Of a DNA stretch of 64,000 bases, positions 1 through 12,232 are shown in pieces (positions within the stretch are counted from its first letter, which is position 1; each line of letters begins with the position of its first letter). Origin of the DNA: Anadara kagoshimensis (lineage: Eukaryota > Mollusca > Bivalvia > Arcoida > Arcidae). The position numbers and the translations under genes are program-made. The notes beneath the pieces were generated by a model, which saw only the letters and a list, made by a program, of their open reading frames with translations, made no database searches and was not told the DNA's origin. Where the stretch lies: the NCBI GenBank assembly GCA_021292105.1, contig CM037869.1:36949155-37013154 (forward strand). The letters run 5' to 3'.

Positions 1-90
1 AAATTTACTGTAATATCTTTATTTTAATTTTAATAATTTTGATCTCTGAGTTGATACAATTACATGTATTACATTTTTATGTTTTTTTAG

Positions 91-3000
91 AGAAGACGAA
101 ATTGCCACAACAGTCCAGGAATCTGTTGGATTTACCTGTTCCAGACTTCTCCTTTTATGTGAAACAGTGTTTGAGGAATAAAGAATCGGGCAAAGTTTGG
201 AACAAAGCTGTTGATGAGGCAGCTAATTATTACTTGGCATTTTATCCAAATGATGTCGACAACCAGAAAGCTTACAGAATAATTGGGCAGAAAATCTGTC
301 AAGCATTTCCAGACATTAAGAGAGAAGGGGAACTGCCATGGGTGAGATTATGTTTTAATTAAATTTAATTTTAGATTGAGTAATAAATATAAAGGAATAT
401 ACAAAAAACTTGTATTTAGTATTCTACAAGGTATACCATCTATAGTTTAGTTTTGAAGGATGATCAGTTGTACTTCCCGTCAAGGGAAATAACCCGATTA
501 TGACATATTTGTAGTGTTTGTTGAAACGAGTATTTTGTGACACTTAAACTACGTACTGGACAGTGTATAAGATATTTTTATTAAGTAATACACTTTATTC
601 AAATAATCTAATCCCAAACACCTAAATACTGGAATATTTATAAATAATGTCATGGTGAAAAAGAGAAATGATTGTTTTATGGAGGCATAATCTTGATTGC
701 ATTACATGACAAACTATGTAATGAAATAGAAAATACAAAATATTGCATTATAATTAAGGTTATTTTTCACAAGTTTTGCTTTGATTGGTAAGGGCGCAAT
801 TATTTTAAACATATATTGTTCCTTAAATACCTAGTTTTTGTGTCGCCTGCTGGAAGCAGAGTTGACACATAGGGATCACTATCCGTCGTCGTCGTCTGTC
901 GGTTTGTTAATCCGCAACTCCTCCTAAACCATAAGTTAGAATTCAACCAAACTTTCAGGATATCTTATTCATGTGACCTAGTTGTGCACCTTATACTTGA
1001 AATTTTGATTTTATTGATTTTAGAGGCACACTGAGCAAAAACGGCTCATTTGGATATACTGCTTTGTTAATCCGCAACTCCTCCTAAACCATAAGTCAGA
1101 TTTCAACAAAACTTTCAGGATATCTTATTCATATGACCTAGTTGTGCATCTTATACTTGAAATTTGGATATTGTTGATTTTAGAGGCACACTGAGCAAAA
1201 ATGGCTCATTTGTATATGTTGCTTTGTTAATCCACAACTCCTCTTAAACCGCAAGTCAGATTACAGCAAAACTTTCAGGATATCTTGCTTATGTGACCTA
1301 GTTGTGCACCTTATACATGGAATTTTGATTTTATTGATTTTAGAGGCACACTGAGCTAAAATGACTCATTTAGATCTGTTGCATTGTGAATCCCCAACTC
1401 TTCCAAAACCATTAGTTGGATTTTAATCAAACTTTCATGTGATCTGGTTCTGCAGTTTATACTTGAGATTTACATTTTACTGAATTCTGAGGCTCAATGA
1501 GCCAAAAATGCTCATTTGTATCTGTCTGTTTGCAAATTCACAACTCCTTCAAAATGTAAGTGAGATTCAAACCAAACATAAACAATATCTTGCTCAGATG
1601 ATAAGGTACACCTTGTATTGTTTTATTGAAATAAAAAAGTTTTTTCGATTCAAGATCGTACAGGCGACACACGTGTTCCCTGGAACACCCATTTTATTTT
1701 TTATTGTTTTTCTTTAATTGTAACAAATAAGCACTTTCACTTCGGGTTGTGTTTTTGTGGCAAAAATTGAGTGGGTGCATGCAAAATCTCATGAAAAAAT
1801 AATGTCGCAATGAAGAATCATTTGTTTACTGAAATCATTTTGCGGGGAAAACATCACTTTCCGGCTCATTTCCCACCACAGCTCCACGATTATCATGAAA
1901 GGATCTTTTAACTTACACTATGTACTGTACTTTGCAGATTTTTTTTTTTGGGTTTACAGCACTGTTGGCTTACTATATATTATATTTATAGTATCTCGTT
2001 TGATTTTGATTTCGATTTATTACAATTTATTTTCAGTCAACATTTACTAGAGCTCTAAGTCAGAAAATGAGAGCCCAAAGACTTTCAAGAAAGAGGAAAA
2101 GTACCGAGTGTAATGAAACAGAAGTCAAAAGTAAGAAAAAGGAGGAAACGCCAAAAAAATTTAGATCATCTGAGGCTCCAGTTCCTGTTTCTAAAATGTT
2201 ATCTGAGGATGACTATGAGAGCCACATCAGTGAAATAAAAAAGGAATGTGTTAAAAACAACAGTAATGAGAATCATATTCAACTTCTTCTGAGAGAATCA
2301 TTTTTTAACAGGAGGGATTGGATAAAAAACTCAACAGGAGGAAAGGTCCAGCCTGTGTTTGAGAAGTTCCCTTGCTTTGAATATGGGAAATTTGTAAGTA
2401 TATGTCAGTTAGTTGAGTTAATTAATAAATGAAAGGTTGTGCGATGTACAAAACTTGGCAATCACCTGTTCTTTAAAAAATCTGGCAGAGATGTAAATTG
2501 TGGTATTCTTAAAATATTTTAAAACCTTAATATATTTTTATGTTTTATACATACATACATCACATTTGATTCACATGTGTAATGTATCTATAAATAGAAC
2601 TATAAACAGTCACTTATGTTACAGAAAAGAAATAAAATATATAATTAACAATTTTTGCGAAAATGACCACAATTTACAATTTCATCATGATTTGTCATTA
2701 GTTCAATGATAACGATAACTGTATATGTTTTCACTTTAAATATGTGTATTGCCGTTTTCCCAAACATTAAGGCTAAAGTTTTAGGTAACAGATCTACATA
2801 CTTGGCATCACTTACGTGATTGCCAAGTAAAAATAAATGAAGATTCTTTTTAAAGAAGGATGATGAAAAAGTTTGAAATCAGTAGAAAAACCATATATGA
2901 AACTGTTTCTAAGACTAAAGAAGGGACATTAAGAATTTAATTCGTCAATTTATCTATGACATCATCAAAAGTACAGTCGATTGCCATGACAATAGCCATG

Positions 3001-4728
3001 AATATACGCTAATTATACTATGGGCTATTATACCAAGCGAATGAAGGATGCCATATTAGAATCTGACGAATCTTGTCAAGTCCATGATTATATAATTTTG
3101 CATGATGGTGTCTGATATTTCCTTGTCTTGAACTTCCACTTGTGTTTGATTTTATTTCTCCCAAATGATTGTTGATTTTATATTGAAATCTATTGCAGAT
3201 CTGGACAGAATTTAAGATTATAATGGAAAAGGAGTTGCAGTTGGAAGTTTCAGATCTGCAGCAGAAGTTGGAGGATCTGTTGGCATACCTTGGCAGAAAC
3301 ATCCCCAAAAAAGACCTGAAGGTAGCTTATGAAACTTCAAGATATTTTCTGTTGTAAGAACGGAAGCATGATATTTTCAAATAAATACAATGTACACTAA
3401 GAAAAAACAAATTTACCAAAGATTTGACTAAACAAAATATGACACTAAATCACTAAAAATATGACACTAAATCACAGAAGGCACGAACTCTAGAAAAATA
3501 AGAAACTTATCAGTTGCTTTGGAAACATGAGAACCATCCTCTGCACATGTGTTGCTCACCATTAAGCTTAAATGTTGAAATACAATGTAATAATGTGAAA
3601 ATCTTCCACTTTTTTCCCTTTTGGGAATTTGGGAAGAGGGATTTGGCATTTTATTTTTATGGGAATGCGGGATGAGACTCCCTCCTACCCAACCTCATCT
3701 TTTGAATTCTTATAAGAAGATGACCCAAACAGTGATTGAGTGTAAAGTATCTTCAATATTTACAGAACAAGCAATATCAGATATATTATGTATATGGAGA
3801 ATTTACAAGGAGAACTAAATTATAAACTGAACAAACAAAGGTGGAATCACAATTAAGAAATGCGTATCAAGAAAACCAGGACATCATCAAAATCATCTGT
3901 TTACTGAGATTTTTCAGATGTTTGCAATAACAAAAGATATTCAAAACATTAGTACTGATCGTTTGTGATTTCAACAATGAAAAGGATAATTGATCTGTTG
4001 ACCCTTCATGAAGGAACAGTGTGTAAATATTTACTGATCTGTTGACCCTCATGTACAGGGAACGGTGAGATTGTTCTAAGAATTGTTTAACCTCTTAAAA
4101 GGAACTCAGAAATGGTGTACTTAATTTTTGTCTCATCTTTTTTACAAGAGCTCTTAGGTGACCAAAAAAGAATAATTGAATATAAACTGATAAATCTCAA
4201 ATCACATGTCTCTTTTTTGATTAAAAACAAAAAAATAGTATCGGTAGTTTTTGTTTTGTTTTGTTCATTTACAGTAAATATCAAATTGTTTTGTAGGAAT
4301 GTGAGTATAAAGTTCCATCTTTGATAAGATTTCTGGAAAAAGAGACTGCCTATGATAAAGGGAGAGGTGAGAAGTCTGCATCTTTTATCACTATCTATGA
4401 GGATATAGATGAAAAGGACGTTGAAAAACTAACTAAAAGTCACCAGGAAGAAGGACCAAGATTGGTCCTTTTCCTCAAAGGAAAGGATCACTTGGAGATG
4501 TCTGTTATTCCCACAGATACCTGTAGGATATACTGTCAGGCTAAAACAATTATAGACAGCCTCCTCATACTTATAGGCACATATTATGTCTTCCATTTAG
4601 ACTATCCTAGGAAGTATACCCAGTGTTTGGGATTTTTGCAGCAAATTGTTTTAGGGGATGCCTTCACTGGCGACAAATCCACAAAATTTAAGCATTTTCT
4701 TCGCAAATTTCAAAAAGATTTAAAATAG
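91..4728 (+). CDS. Host gene, last four exons; SAMD3-like uncharacterised protein
   Basis: Four exons fit together: 91-341, 2037-2393, 3199-3321 and 4297-4728 (stop TAG). Every junction has AG/GT borders and the phases are consistent: the first exon ends on a complete codon, the second and third are whole-codon lengths, and the last runs open to the stop. About 385 residues are visible; the start lies left of the window. Exon 1 has an acidic/aromatic segment ending in AFPDIKREGELPW. Exon 2 opens with ALSQKMRAQRLSRKRKS and a lysine-rich, nuclear-localisation-like stretch. Exon 3 is coiled-coil-like (QLEVSDLQQKLEDL). The C-terminus has YCQAKTIIDSLLIL and LGFLQQIVLGD. From memory, this arrangement resembles the sterile-alpha-motif-domain-3-like uncharacterised proteins of fish and invertebrates. 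No catalytic motif is seen, and the function is unknown. The introns hold a tandem repeat (842-1681) but otherwise nothing recognisable in 342-840, 1740-2030, 2394-3198 and 3322-4296. Confidence 0.65.
842..1681. repeat. TIR-bounded tandem repeat element, about 160-bp units
   Basis: Five diverged units of about 160 bp begin near 905, 1065, 1225, 1385 and 1530. Each has TTAATCCGCAACTCCTCCTA followed by CAGGATATCTTATTCATGTG or variants. The array is bracketed by GTGTCGCCTG on the left (about 841) and its inverse CAGGCGACAC on the right (about 1671), with a GTC-rich stretch (CCGTCGTCGTCGTC) just inside the left end. It lies in the first visible intron of the SAMD3-like gene. No protein is encoded. 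Confidence 0.7.
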
Positions 4729-5040
4729 TACATGACAGTCTGGCATGGGACTTTTGTCCTTGACCTCAATTTCACGGTCTAGCGACCAGGTTAAGTTTTT
4801 TTGCTTAAGTCCATTTCTCAAAAACTATAAGTGGTAGGTCAATGATATTTGGTATATAGGTTGGTCTTGGGTAGTACATTACAGTCTGGCATGGGACTTT
4901 TGTCCTTGACCTCAATTTCACGGTCTAGCGACCAGGTTAAGTTTTTTTGCTCAAGTTCATTTCTCTACAACTATAAGTGGTAGGTAAATGATATTTGGTA
5001 TATTGATTGGTCTAGTGACCAGGTTAAGTTCTCATATTCA
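4729..5040. repeat. Tandem duplication, 146-bp period, in the 3' flank
   Basis: The segment containing ACAGTCTGGCATGGGACTTT occurs at 4735 and again at 4881. A third partial piece (GGTCTAGTGACCAGGTTAAG) lies near 5010. It starts immediately after the stop codon of the upstream gene, so it is probably in its 3' untranslated region. Confidence 0.7.
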
Positions 5041-6560
5041 TTCTCTATATCTAATTTTGGTATTTTTAAAAACATCACCATGTTTCTTTTGCCTTGTCTC
5101 TTTTTAACCCAAACTCAACGATCCATGTGCCGAAGGGCGATACATCTATTTGTGTCCACACTTGTTATATTATGTAATTAGTATTAGTTATTATTGTTAT
5201 TATGTTACATTTTTTGTACTTGTTTTTTAATTATCACTGACATTTTTATATTATGTAATTAGTATTAGTTAGGTCCAAAAATTTGTATTTACTGTAGACC
5301 TTGAAAAAAGTATTGTTGATAGGTTGGCATTTAAAAAAACCTTTCCTTTGCAGTTTTCAGACATATCCTTCCATTTTATTCATACATATTGTAAAGTAAC
5401 TTGAAATCGGTTTCCTTTGCCTTTCACACCAAATAGAGATCTTTAAAAAAAGTTTTTTTTTGTCAAAAATTTTGTAATGAAAAAAAATCCAGCAGATATT
5501 CAGAACAGCACATGTATATAGTGTATTTTTATTTCAGAAGAAAGCCAACCTTTTTTCAAACTAGAAAAACCAGGTCTGCACCCTAGGCATGATACATCAT
5601 TTGGTCATTTGCCTTTACATGAAGAACTTGTTTTAATTTTCAATTGTTATTTTAATATGTAAATATTATTTTTAAAGAAGTAATTTTACTTAGTTGCATG
5701 TAAAACTTTTCTGTCTTTTTTGCATTTACAATATAATACAGTCCAACTGAGACAGGTTTAAATTCACTGGAATGATATATAGAGGGTCTTTTATAGTGAT
5801 TTTGTCGTTACATTATATTACAATAATGGAAAAATATAATATATATATGGCAATGTATGGAAAAAGATAAAAAAATGTCCATACTATGCACTAAATAGGT
5901 AAAACAAAATGTATATTTTAATCAAGTGTATAAAGTAAAAGTGTACATTTCAGAAAATATGAACATGCATGTGTTTAGAAATTTTATTTGATTTGAAGCA
6001 GGACTTTGTCAACAAAGTAAAGGAGATCAAATTCAAAAAAAAAATCTCCACAACTCTGTTTTACAGTAATATCAGAATATGCATTATTGATTAAATTGAA
6101 TTAAAGATTGTAAATTTGTATCATTAACAAAAGTAAAAATTGAGTTGATTATATTTCTGGGGATTACAGTTTTTCATTGATAAGATAAAGAGTTCATCAC
6201 CTTTTAGTGTCCTAACTGGTAAACTGCATAATGTTATAAACTGGAATAATAATTTGTTGTATTATCAAAAAGTTTGAATAAATAATAATTACTTCATAGA
6301 ATTGTTGTTATCGTTTACAGTATGTTGCTGAATGAAGGAAATGGAATAAATGGCAGAGACAAAAATCAATCTTGACGTGATTAAATTTTCTCAACTTCAA
6401 AAAAATGTACAGGGTGTTTATTTCGTGTTGTTGAATATGATATTGCAATCAAATGTGTCTCCATTGTTTCTTATATATTTTGTATAACAAGGAGCTTGTA
6501 TGTGTGCATTGGATTTGTTTCAGTATATATCAGATGGAAGTGGTGATATTTCTAGTTCTA
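5041..6560. other. AT-rich stretch without recognised genes
   Basis: No open frame of note. A short direct repeat, TATTATGTAATTAGTATTAG, occurs near 5168 and 5252. Nothing else is recognised. Confidence 0.5.
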
Positions 6561-6577
6561 GAGATTGGTAATATGTA

Positions 6578-7216
6578 AAACACACAGTGTTTTGTTGGTG
6601 TTTGTAGTCATTGTAGGAGTTTCCTGCCATCCCGTTCTTTGAACACAGGCCAAAACACATAATTTATAAAACACACAGGCCAAAACACATTCTACACAAA
6701 GCATACAAAACATCAAATGTAAAACACTTTGGAGTTTTTATGAAAACACTTTCAATTTAAAAACACTTGCAAGTGATTTAAAAGTGTGTCTCCTACAGAA
6801 AACACTCAAGGGTGTTTTAATTAAAACACTTGTATGTTCTATTTAAAACACTTAAGTGTAAAAAACAAAACACACTCTCTCCTCAGTGATTTACTTGAAA
6901 CACATACTGTGGTTTAATAAAAACATAATGTGTGTTTTATTTAAAACATTTAAGTGTGTAAAACAAAACACCCACACTCATTCTTAGTGATTTACTTTAA
7001 ACACATGATGTGTTTTAATGAAAACATGGTGCTTTATTCTAAATACCTTTGGCGTTTAATATAAAACAGATATATTTTTAAAATGATTTCATTTAAACAT
7101 ATAAGGTGTTTTGCTGAAAACAGTGTGTTTTGAAGAAAGCGCTTTTAAGTGATTTTAAAGTGTGTCCAATAAGTGTTTTAAAAGTGTTTTATTTTTGAAC
7201 ACTTGTTTTTACAGTG
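6578..7216. mobile_element. Non-autonomous element rich in AAAACACTT / AAGTGTTTT boxes, CACTG-ended
   Basis: The whole segment is built from short boxes in both orientations (GTGTTTTA, AAAACACTT, TTAAGTGTG). The right end reads GAACACTTGTTTTTACAGTG. Its complement begins CACTGTAAAAACAAGTGTTC, a plausible CACTA/EnSpm-type terminus followed by transposase-binding-like boxes. The left end (ACACAGTGTTTTGTTGG) is less clear and may be truncated. The same CACTGTAAA plus GTGTTCAA pattern is found at 21,599, next to a transposase gene. Confidence 0.45.
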
Positions 7217-7354
7217 TGTATTTGATTTAATAAAGTGAACTGCATGTTGTGAAAGCATCGTCTTATGTGTTTAGTGTTACCGGATTACTCACTTATTTCA
7301 CTCATGTAGTCAGAGGTAAGTTGTTATAAATATATCTAAAACTATTTCGTTGAC

Positions 7355-7435
7355 ATGTAAATTCGTGGGTGGAGGTGTCCACGAAAACAACGAAAATTGG
7401 GCTACCACGAAAATTGATGATTTCACAGTATTGCT
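7355..7435. repeat. Short palindromic repeat with CGAAAA boxes
   Basis: AAATTCGTGGG, CCACGAAAACAACGAAAATT and CCACGAAAATTGATGATTTC form a small inverted-repeat structure ending in CACAGTA, immediately left of the Gypsy gag remnant. Similar CGAAAATTA boxes recur near 55,490, 58,320 and 59,965. Probably a MITE fragment. Confidence 0.35.
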
Positions 7436-7439
7436 CAAA

Positions 7440-8094
7440 GCAATGGTTATTTAGAACTTAAGCGCGTTTTAGAACAAAGGTTTAATCCAAAGGAGAGATG
7501 TGCTGCTTATAAAACAGAATTTAAAACTAGAAGGTGGTTAAGGGGTGAAACACCCGAGGATTTTGGTCATGCTTTAAGGCGTCTTGGTAGTTTAGCTTAT
7601 CCTCATGTACAGTACGATGCTAGGGAGGAAAATGTTATTGATAAATTTTTTTAAGGTTTAGGCAATAAGGAGTTAAGCAAACACATTCAGTTTAAACATC
7701 CTGAAACATAAGATGAAGCAATTGCTTTTGCGATAGAATATGGGGCTTTTGACAGTGCTTTTGAGATTGGTTCGATTAAGACCAAGTCTACTAACGATAG
7801 GCCTGATAGTGTGCGTTCGGTTAAGCCGGTTCGTCCTTCTAAGCTTGAATCCTATAGGGAACGTAAAGCAGCTGTTGAAAATGTTGAATGTCAAAGCATG
7901 ATGGGTTCGATGGTCAAGGAATGTCAAAAGCTTTGCAATGAGCTTAAAGTTGTATAAGGATTTTCAACAGAATAGCGATAGACTTTTGTCTAATAAGGGA
8001 GCTTCAAGTCAACTTGTTAATACTGGTTGTTTTAACTGTGGCAAGTCGGATCATTTTATTGCTAGTTGTCCTTTAAATAAAGGTCAGGGAAACT
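7440..8094 (+). pseudogene. Gypsy gag remnant with CCHC zinc knuckle
   Basis: The reading frame from about 7,445 (NGYLELKRVLEQRF) carries the capsid-like segments RRWLRGETPEDFGHALRRLG and LAYPHVQYDAREENVIDKF. It then meets a stop near 7,652 and another near 7,709. A zinc knuckle, CFNCGKSDHFIASC, lies in a shifted frame at about 8,029-8,073, with C-X2-C-X4-H-X4-C spacing. Gag would package element RNA in cytoplasmic particles. The N-terminal part is missing, and the frame changes again before the protease. Confidence 0.7.
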
Positions 8095-8200
8095 AACCGG
8101 AGCTACACTTGAGGCCGAAGATTTAGCCCATGTAGTTGATGAGCAGTCTGGCTCTAGGCCTAATGTTAAATTTTCAATCAGTCCTATTTCAAAATCTTGT

Positions 8201-8902
8201 TTGTTTGCCCCTATAACGGTTAAGGATAAGAATTTAAATTTTTTAGTTGATACTGGTGCATCAGTTAGTGTGTTAGCTAAGGATATTTATTTGGATTTAG
8301 GTGATGTTCAACCATGCTTAAAAAGGGATTTGAGAACCCTGACCACAGCCGATGGAAGTGTCATGGATACTTTAGGCATAGCTCCTCTTGTGTTTGGTAT
8401 AGGAGATTTTGAGTTTAATTTTGAACTTGTTGTGTCTGATCTGAATGGTTTGGATGGTATTTTAGGTTTTGATTTTTTAGAGGACAATGACATCACAATT
8501 GAAACTTCACAAAAACAGTTTCGTATTGCTGGCCAACCTATACATTTACATAAGCTAGAAAGTACCACTTGTGCTAGAATTAAGGTGTCTAGGAATGTCA
8601 CAGTACCTCCACAGTCTCAGTTGCTTGTTAAGGGCTATGCTGATGGTGATTTAGATTGTAAACAGGAGGCTTTAATAGAACCATGTAGTTCTTTGGGCAA
8701 TAGGGGTATGTTGATGGCTAGAACCTTAGTTTACCCTTATAAGGACGACTTTGTTTTATCAGTGATTAACATTACTGACAGGCCTGTCAAATTAAGGAAG
8801 CACATAGCTAGCATTGTGTCAGTTGATCTGTTGCCCTATATCTCAAATGATAGTTTAAGTTTACAAGATTCTGTGCATCTATCTCCAAGCTTTATTAGAT
8901 AA
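8201..8902 (+). pseudogene. Gypsy aspartic protease region
   Basis: An open frame of 233 residues. The catalytic motif LVDTGAS is at about 8,245-8,265, followed by the second conserved part LDGILGFDFL near 8,449, typical of retropepsin-like proteases that cut the element's own polyprotein. The remainder (to 8,902) is the linker to reverse transcriptase and includes a basic segment before the stop. The frame has no natural start here, since it belongs to a polyprotein. It is separated from gag and RT by frame changes. Confidence 0.75.
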
Positions 8903-8939
8903 TGCTTCGAAAGAACTGACTGACGAGCAAAGGTCACGT

Positions 8940-9870
8940 TTGGCTAGCTTATTAGTGGAATTTCAAGATACTTTTGTTGGTCCTGATGGGAAGCTTGGTC
9001 GAACTAGTTTAACTAAGCATAAGATTGATACAGGGGATTCGGCTCCATTTAAGCTTCCACCTCTTAGACTCCCTATTTCTCAAAAGGAGATTGTTGAGAA
9101 AGAGTTAAATAAAATGTTGGACAATGATATCATAGAGCCTAGTGAAAGTCCTTACTCGAGTCCAGTTACCTTGGTTACCAAAAAAGGATGGGCCAATACG
9201 TTTTGCATTGATTACCGGAAGTTGAATTCTGTGACTAGAAAGGATGCTTATCCTTTGCCTAGAATTGATGAATGTAGTGGTGCAAAGTGGTTTAACACTT
9301 TGGATTTGGCTCAGGGTATTGGCAATGTGTTATGGATGAACAGGATAAGGTTAAAACAGATTTACGACTCATAAGGGCTTATTTCAATGTAAAGTCCTTC
9401 CATTTGGGTTATCCAATGCACCTGCATGCTTCGAGAGGTTGATGGAATTAGTGCTTAGGGGTTTACAGTGGGAACATTGTTTGTGTGATCTCGATGACGT
9501 CATTGTGTTTGGGGCTACATTTGAAGATACAATAAAAAATTTACGTTTAGTTTTCAATCGCTTTAGAAGTGCAAATTTGAAATTAAAACCAAGCAAGTGT
9601 GTATTATTTCAAGCTGAGGTTTTGATTCTGGGACATGTTGTTTCATATGATGGGGTGAAATGTGATCCTGCTAAAATTGAGGCTATTACAAATTGGCCTG
9701 CACCTACAAATGTCAGTGAAGTACGTAGCTTTCTATGCATTGCTGGTTATTATAGGAAGTTTGTTCCAGATTTCTCCACGGTTGCAAAACCATTGACTAG
9801 TCTTACCCGGAAAAATAAAGTTTTTATTTGGTCATCCGAGTGTCAGAAATCGTTTGAAGTGTTTAAAGTC
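8940..9870 (+). pseudogene. Gypsy reverse transcriptase, frameshifted
   Basis: Fingers and palm motifs are visible: SPYSSPVTLVTKK, FCIDYRKLNSVT, YPLPRID and TLDLAQG (first catalytic Asp present). Frame breaks at about 9,320 and 9,360 precede THKGLFQC and LPFGLSNAPACFERLM. The catalytic box that is normally YLDD reads DLDD (CLCDLDDVIVFG, about 9,478-9,513), so a conserved aromatic residue is lost while both metal-binding Asp remain. The connection region CVLFQAEVLILGHVVSYDGV and the thumb RSFLCIAGYYRKFVPDFS follow. Frameshifts plus the altered box make this copy inactive. Confidence 0.8.
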
Positions 9871-9899
9871 TCTATTAATTTCATCTCCTATTTTAGCTT

Positions 9900-10250
9900 A
9901 AAGGTGAAGGAATTTTTATTTTGGATACAGATGCTAGTCTCCATGGTATTTGGGCTGTTCTATCACAAGTACAGAATGGGGAAGAAAAGTAATAGTTTAT
10001 GCTAGTAAAACACTTAGTAAAACTCAAAATAGATATTGTGTTACATATCGTGAACTTTTAGCTGTTGTTAGTTTTGTTAAACAGTTTAGGCATTATCTTT
10101 GGGGTAGAAAATTTATTATTCGGACAGACCATGCTTCACTTATTTGGCTCAAGAATTTCTGACGCTTTGTCCAGGAGACCATATAGTCATTGTAAACGTG
10201 ATGATTGTCCAGGCTGTTGTGATTTGTCCCAGTTTACCAGTGTGGAGGCT
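9900..10250 (+). pseudogene. Gypsy RNase H domain and tether remnant
   Basis: ILDTDAS near 9,918, YRELLAVVSF near 10,048 and IRTDHASLIWL near 10,119 supply the D-E-D residues of a retroviral-type RNase H in two frames. Just after WLKNF the sequence jumps to DALSRRP, a motif that normally lies well downstream. An internal deletion of the tether is therefore likely at about 10,155-10,160. A short cysteine cluster (CKRDDCPGCC) follows. Confidence 0.7.
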
Positions 10251-10675
10251 AACTTGAAACATACAGATTTTGCAGAGTCTGTCTTAAGTTTGGCAGGTAA
10301 AGCAGATTCTAAAGAGTCTCTTTATATTACTCCACGTTTTGCTGGTAATCAAAGGGATGAGAGTATAAATGTTTCAGTTCTGATAGTGATTCTGATTGTT
10401 CAGAGGTTGTAGGTGTTCCGAATTTGTTCAGAGATTGTGGGTGTTCCGAATTGGTTATCATATTGGTCACATCAACAGTTGAAAGAATATCAATAAAATG
10501 ACCCTAAAATACGAAAAATTTGGATTTAAAACAAAATTTCGATGGAAAACCTGAACGGTGTCATGTTGCAAATGCGGTTTTTGAGGTTCGTCAACCTTGG
10601 AGTGTTTGGGAATTATTGGTAGTTGACAATGAGTTACTTTATTATAAATGGGATATTGGAGATGGGGAGTTTACT

Positions 10676-11776
10676 CTAGTTTAAGTGGCTCCACGGGAAA
10701 TTAGAAAGCAAATTCTTTATGAGTTACATAACAAACGCACTGCAGGGCATTTGGGTAGAGATAGGACACTGAGTTCAGTTCGGCGTCGGTGGTATTGGCC
10801 TGGTATGAGTTCAGATGTTAAAAGGTGGTGTAAACAATGTCATCTTTGTGCTAGGTCTAAAAGAGGCCCAAGTCTTGGTCGGTCCCCTTTACAACAGTCT
10901 ACTGTGGGTACTCCGTTTCATAGAATTGGTATTGATATAGTTGGTAGCTGTCCAATTACTGAAGAAGGCAGGCAATGAATATATAATAGTCGTTTGTGAC
11001 TACTTTACAAAATGGGTTGAATGTTATGCTGTTCCCAACCATACAGCATTAACTGTTGCTGATAAGTTAGTCACTGAATTGTTTTGTAGATTCGGAGTAC
11101 CTAAGCAGATACACTCTGATCAGGGTTCTGAGTTTGAGTCAGAATTGTTTTCAATTTTGTGTGAAAGGTTTGGTGTACAGAAAACCCGAACTACACCTTA
11201 TCGGTCTCAATCAGATGGTTTAGTTAAACGATTTAATAGAACTCTAATTCAAATGCTTTCGGTTTTTATTAATGAAAATCGTTCAAATTGGGATGACCAT
11301 TTACCATTTTTGTTGATGGCATATCGTGCTAGTGTTCATAATAGCACCGGCTATACACCTAATATGATGATGTTTGGTAGGGAAACTTTGTGTCCTTTGG
11401 ATCTCATGGTAGGCAGCCCACCTGATTTTTATATCGAGACATGTCCAGTTGAATATGTTGAATGGTTTAAGTTTACTATGTCAAAAACTCACGAGTTAGC
11501 TCATAGTCATTTGAAAAAAGCTGCAGTTAATCAGAAAAAATTATTATTATCGGGGTCTGAAACCTCGTGCTTATAATGAAGGAGACTTTGTTTGGAGGTG
11601 GTACCCCCCTCAGGCAAACATTAAGCTTGGTTTGGGATGGACAGGTCCTTATTGCGTTCTCGAGAAGTTGTCACAAGTAACTTATAAGATTAAAAAAGAT
11701 CCACATGGTAGATCAATTATTTTTCATGTAGACCACTTAAAACCATATGAGGGTGGTGATATTCCTGAAAACTGGT
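10676..11776 (+). pseudogene. Gypsy integrase with catalytic Glu replaced by Lys
   Basis: The zinc-binding HHCC part (HNKRTAGHLG, CKQCHLC) is at about 10,727-10,854. The core first Asp is in RIGIDIVG near 10,930, and the second is in HSDQGSEF near 11,116. The third acidic residue, expected in a GLVERFNRT context, is Lys here (GLVKRFNRT, about 11,218-11,243). Frame changes occur near 10,960 and 11,565. A C-terminal GPY/F-type segment (GWTGPYCVLEKL) lies at about 11,635. Integrase would insert element cDNA into chromosomes. Loss of the Glu alone should abolish strand transfer. Confidence 0.8.
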
Positions 11777-12122
11777 AAGTTACAGATCTGGAGATGATCT
11801 TGATTCTTCTCAGAAGTATAAGACTGATATTTTTCTGATGCCGGCGATGGAGCAGACATTTTAATCTCCCCATCCCCCCAATATGCGACACCCCCTAGAA
11901 CCAGGGCGGGTAGACAAATCAGAAAACCTGTACCTTATTCACCATCAATATAAGGGTTGCCACTGTCAGTCGTGTAAATATGTAAATAAGTTTTTGTTGT
12001 ATTCTTGTCTATTTTTGTAAATGTGTCCATGGAAAGTTTAATAAATATTAGTTTACAAAATTGTGCACCAGTATAAGATGCTCTATCAGTTCAACTATTG
12101 AAATGTTCCTTCGGTACTTTGA

Positions 12123-12232
12123 TTATAGTCCACCATCATTTAGTCTCAGTAGGTCACTATTTAACAATTATTATGATTATAGTCCACCATCATTTAGTCT
12201 CAGTAGGTCACTTTTTAACAATTATTAGTCAG
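12123..12232. repeat. 55-bp direct tandem duplication
   Basis: GATTATAGTCCACCATCATT followed by TAGTCTCAGTAGGTCACT occurs twice in a row (about 12,120 and 12,174) and is nearly identical. It lies in the non-coding interval after pol. Confidence 0.75.

Larger units (their letters stand above)
7440..11960 (+). mobile_element. Ty3/Gypsy LTR retrotransposon internal region (gag-pol), degenerate
   Basis: The domain order is gag, zinc knuckle, aspartic protease, reverse transcriptase, RNase H, integrase with HHCC and DDE parts, then a GPY/F-type C-terminus, all on the + strand. This is the Metaviridae order. The polyprotein is broken by at least six frameshifts or stops and by internal deletions, so this copy cannot work. 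The end of pol is recognisable by RTRAGRQIRKP near 11,897. No 5' LTR or tRNA primer site was found upstream. A 3' LTR with its polypurine tract lies 2.2 kb downstream (14,215) and may belong to the same element. Confidence 0.85.
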
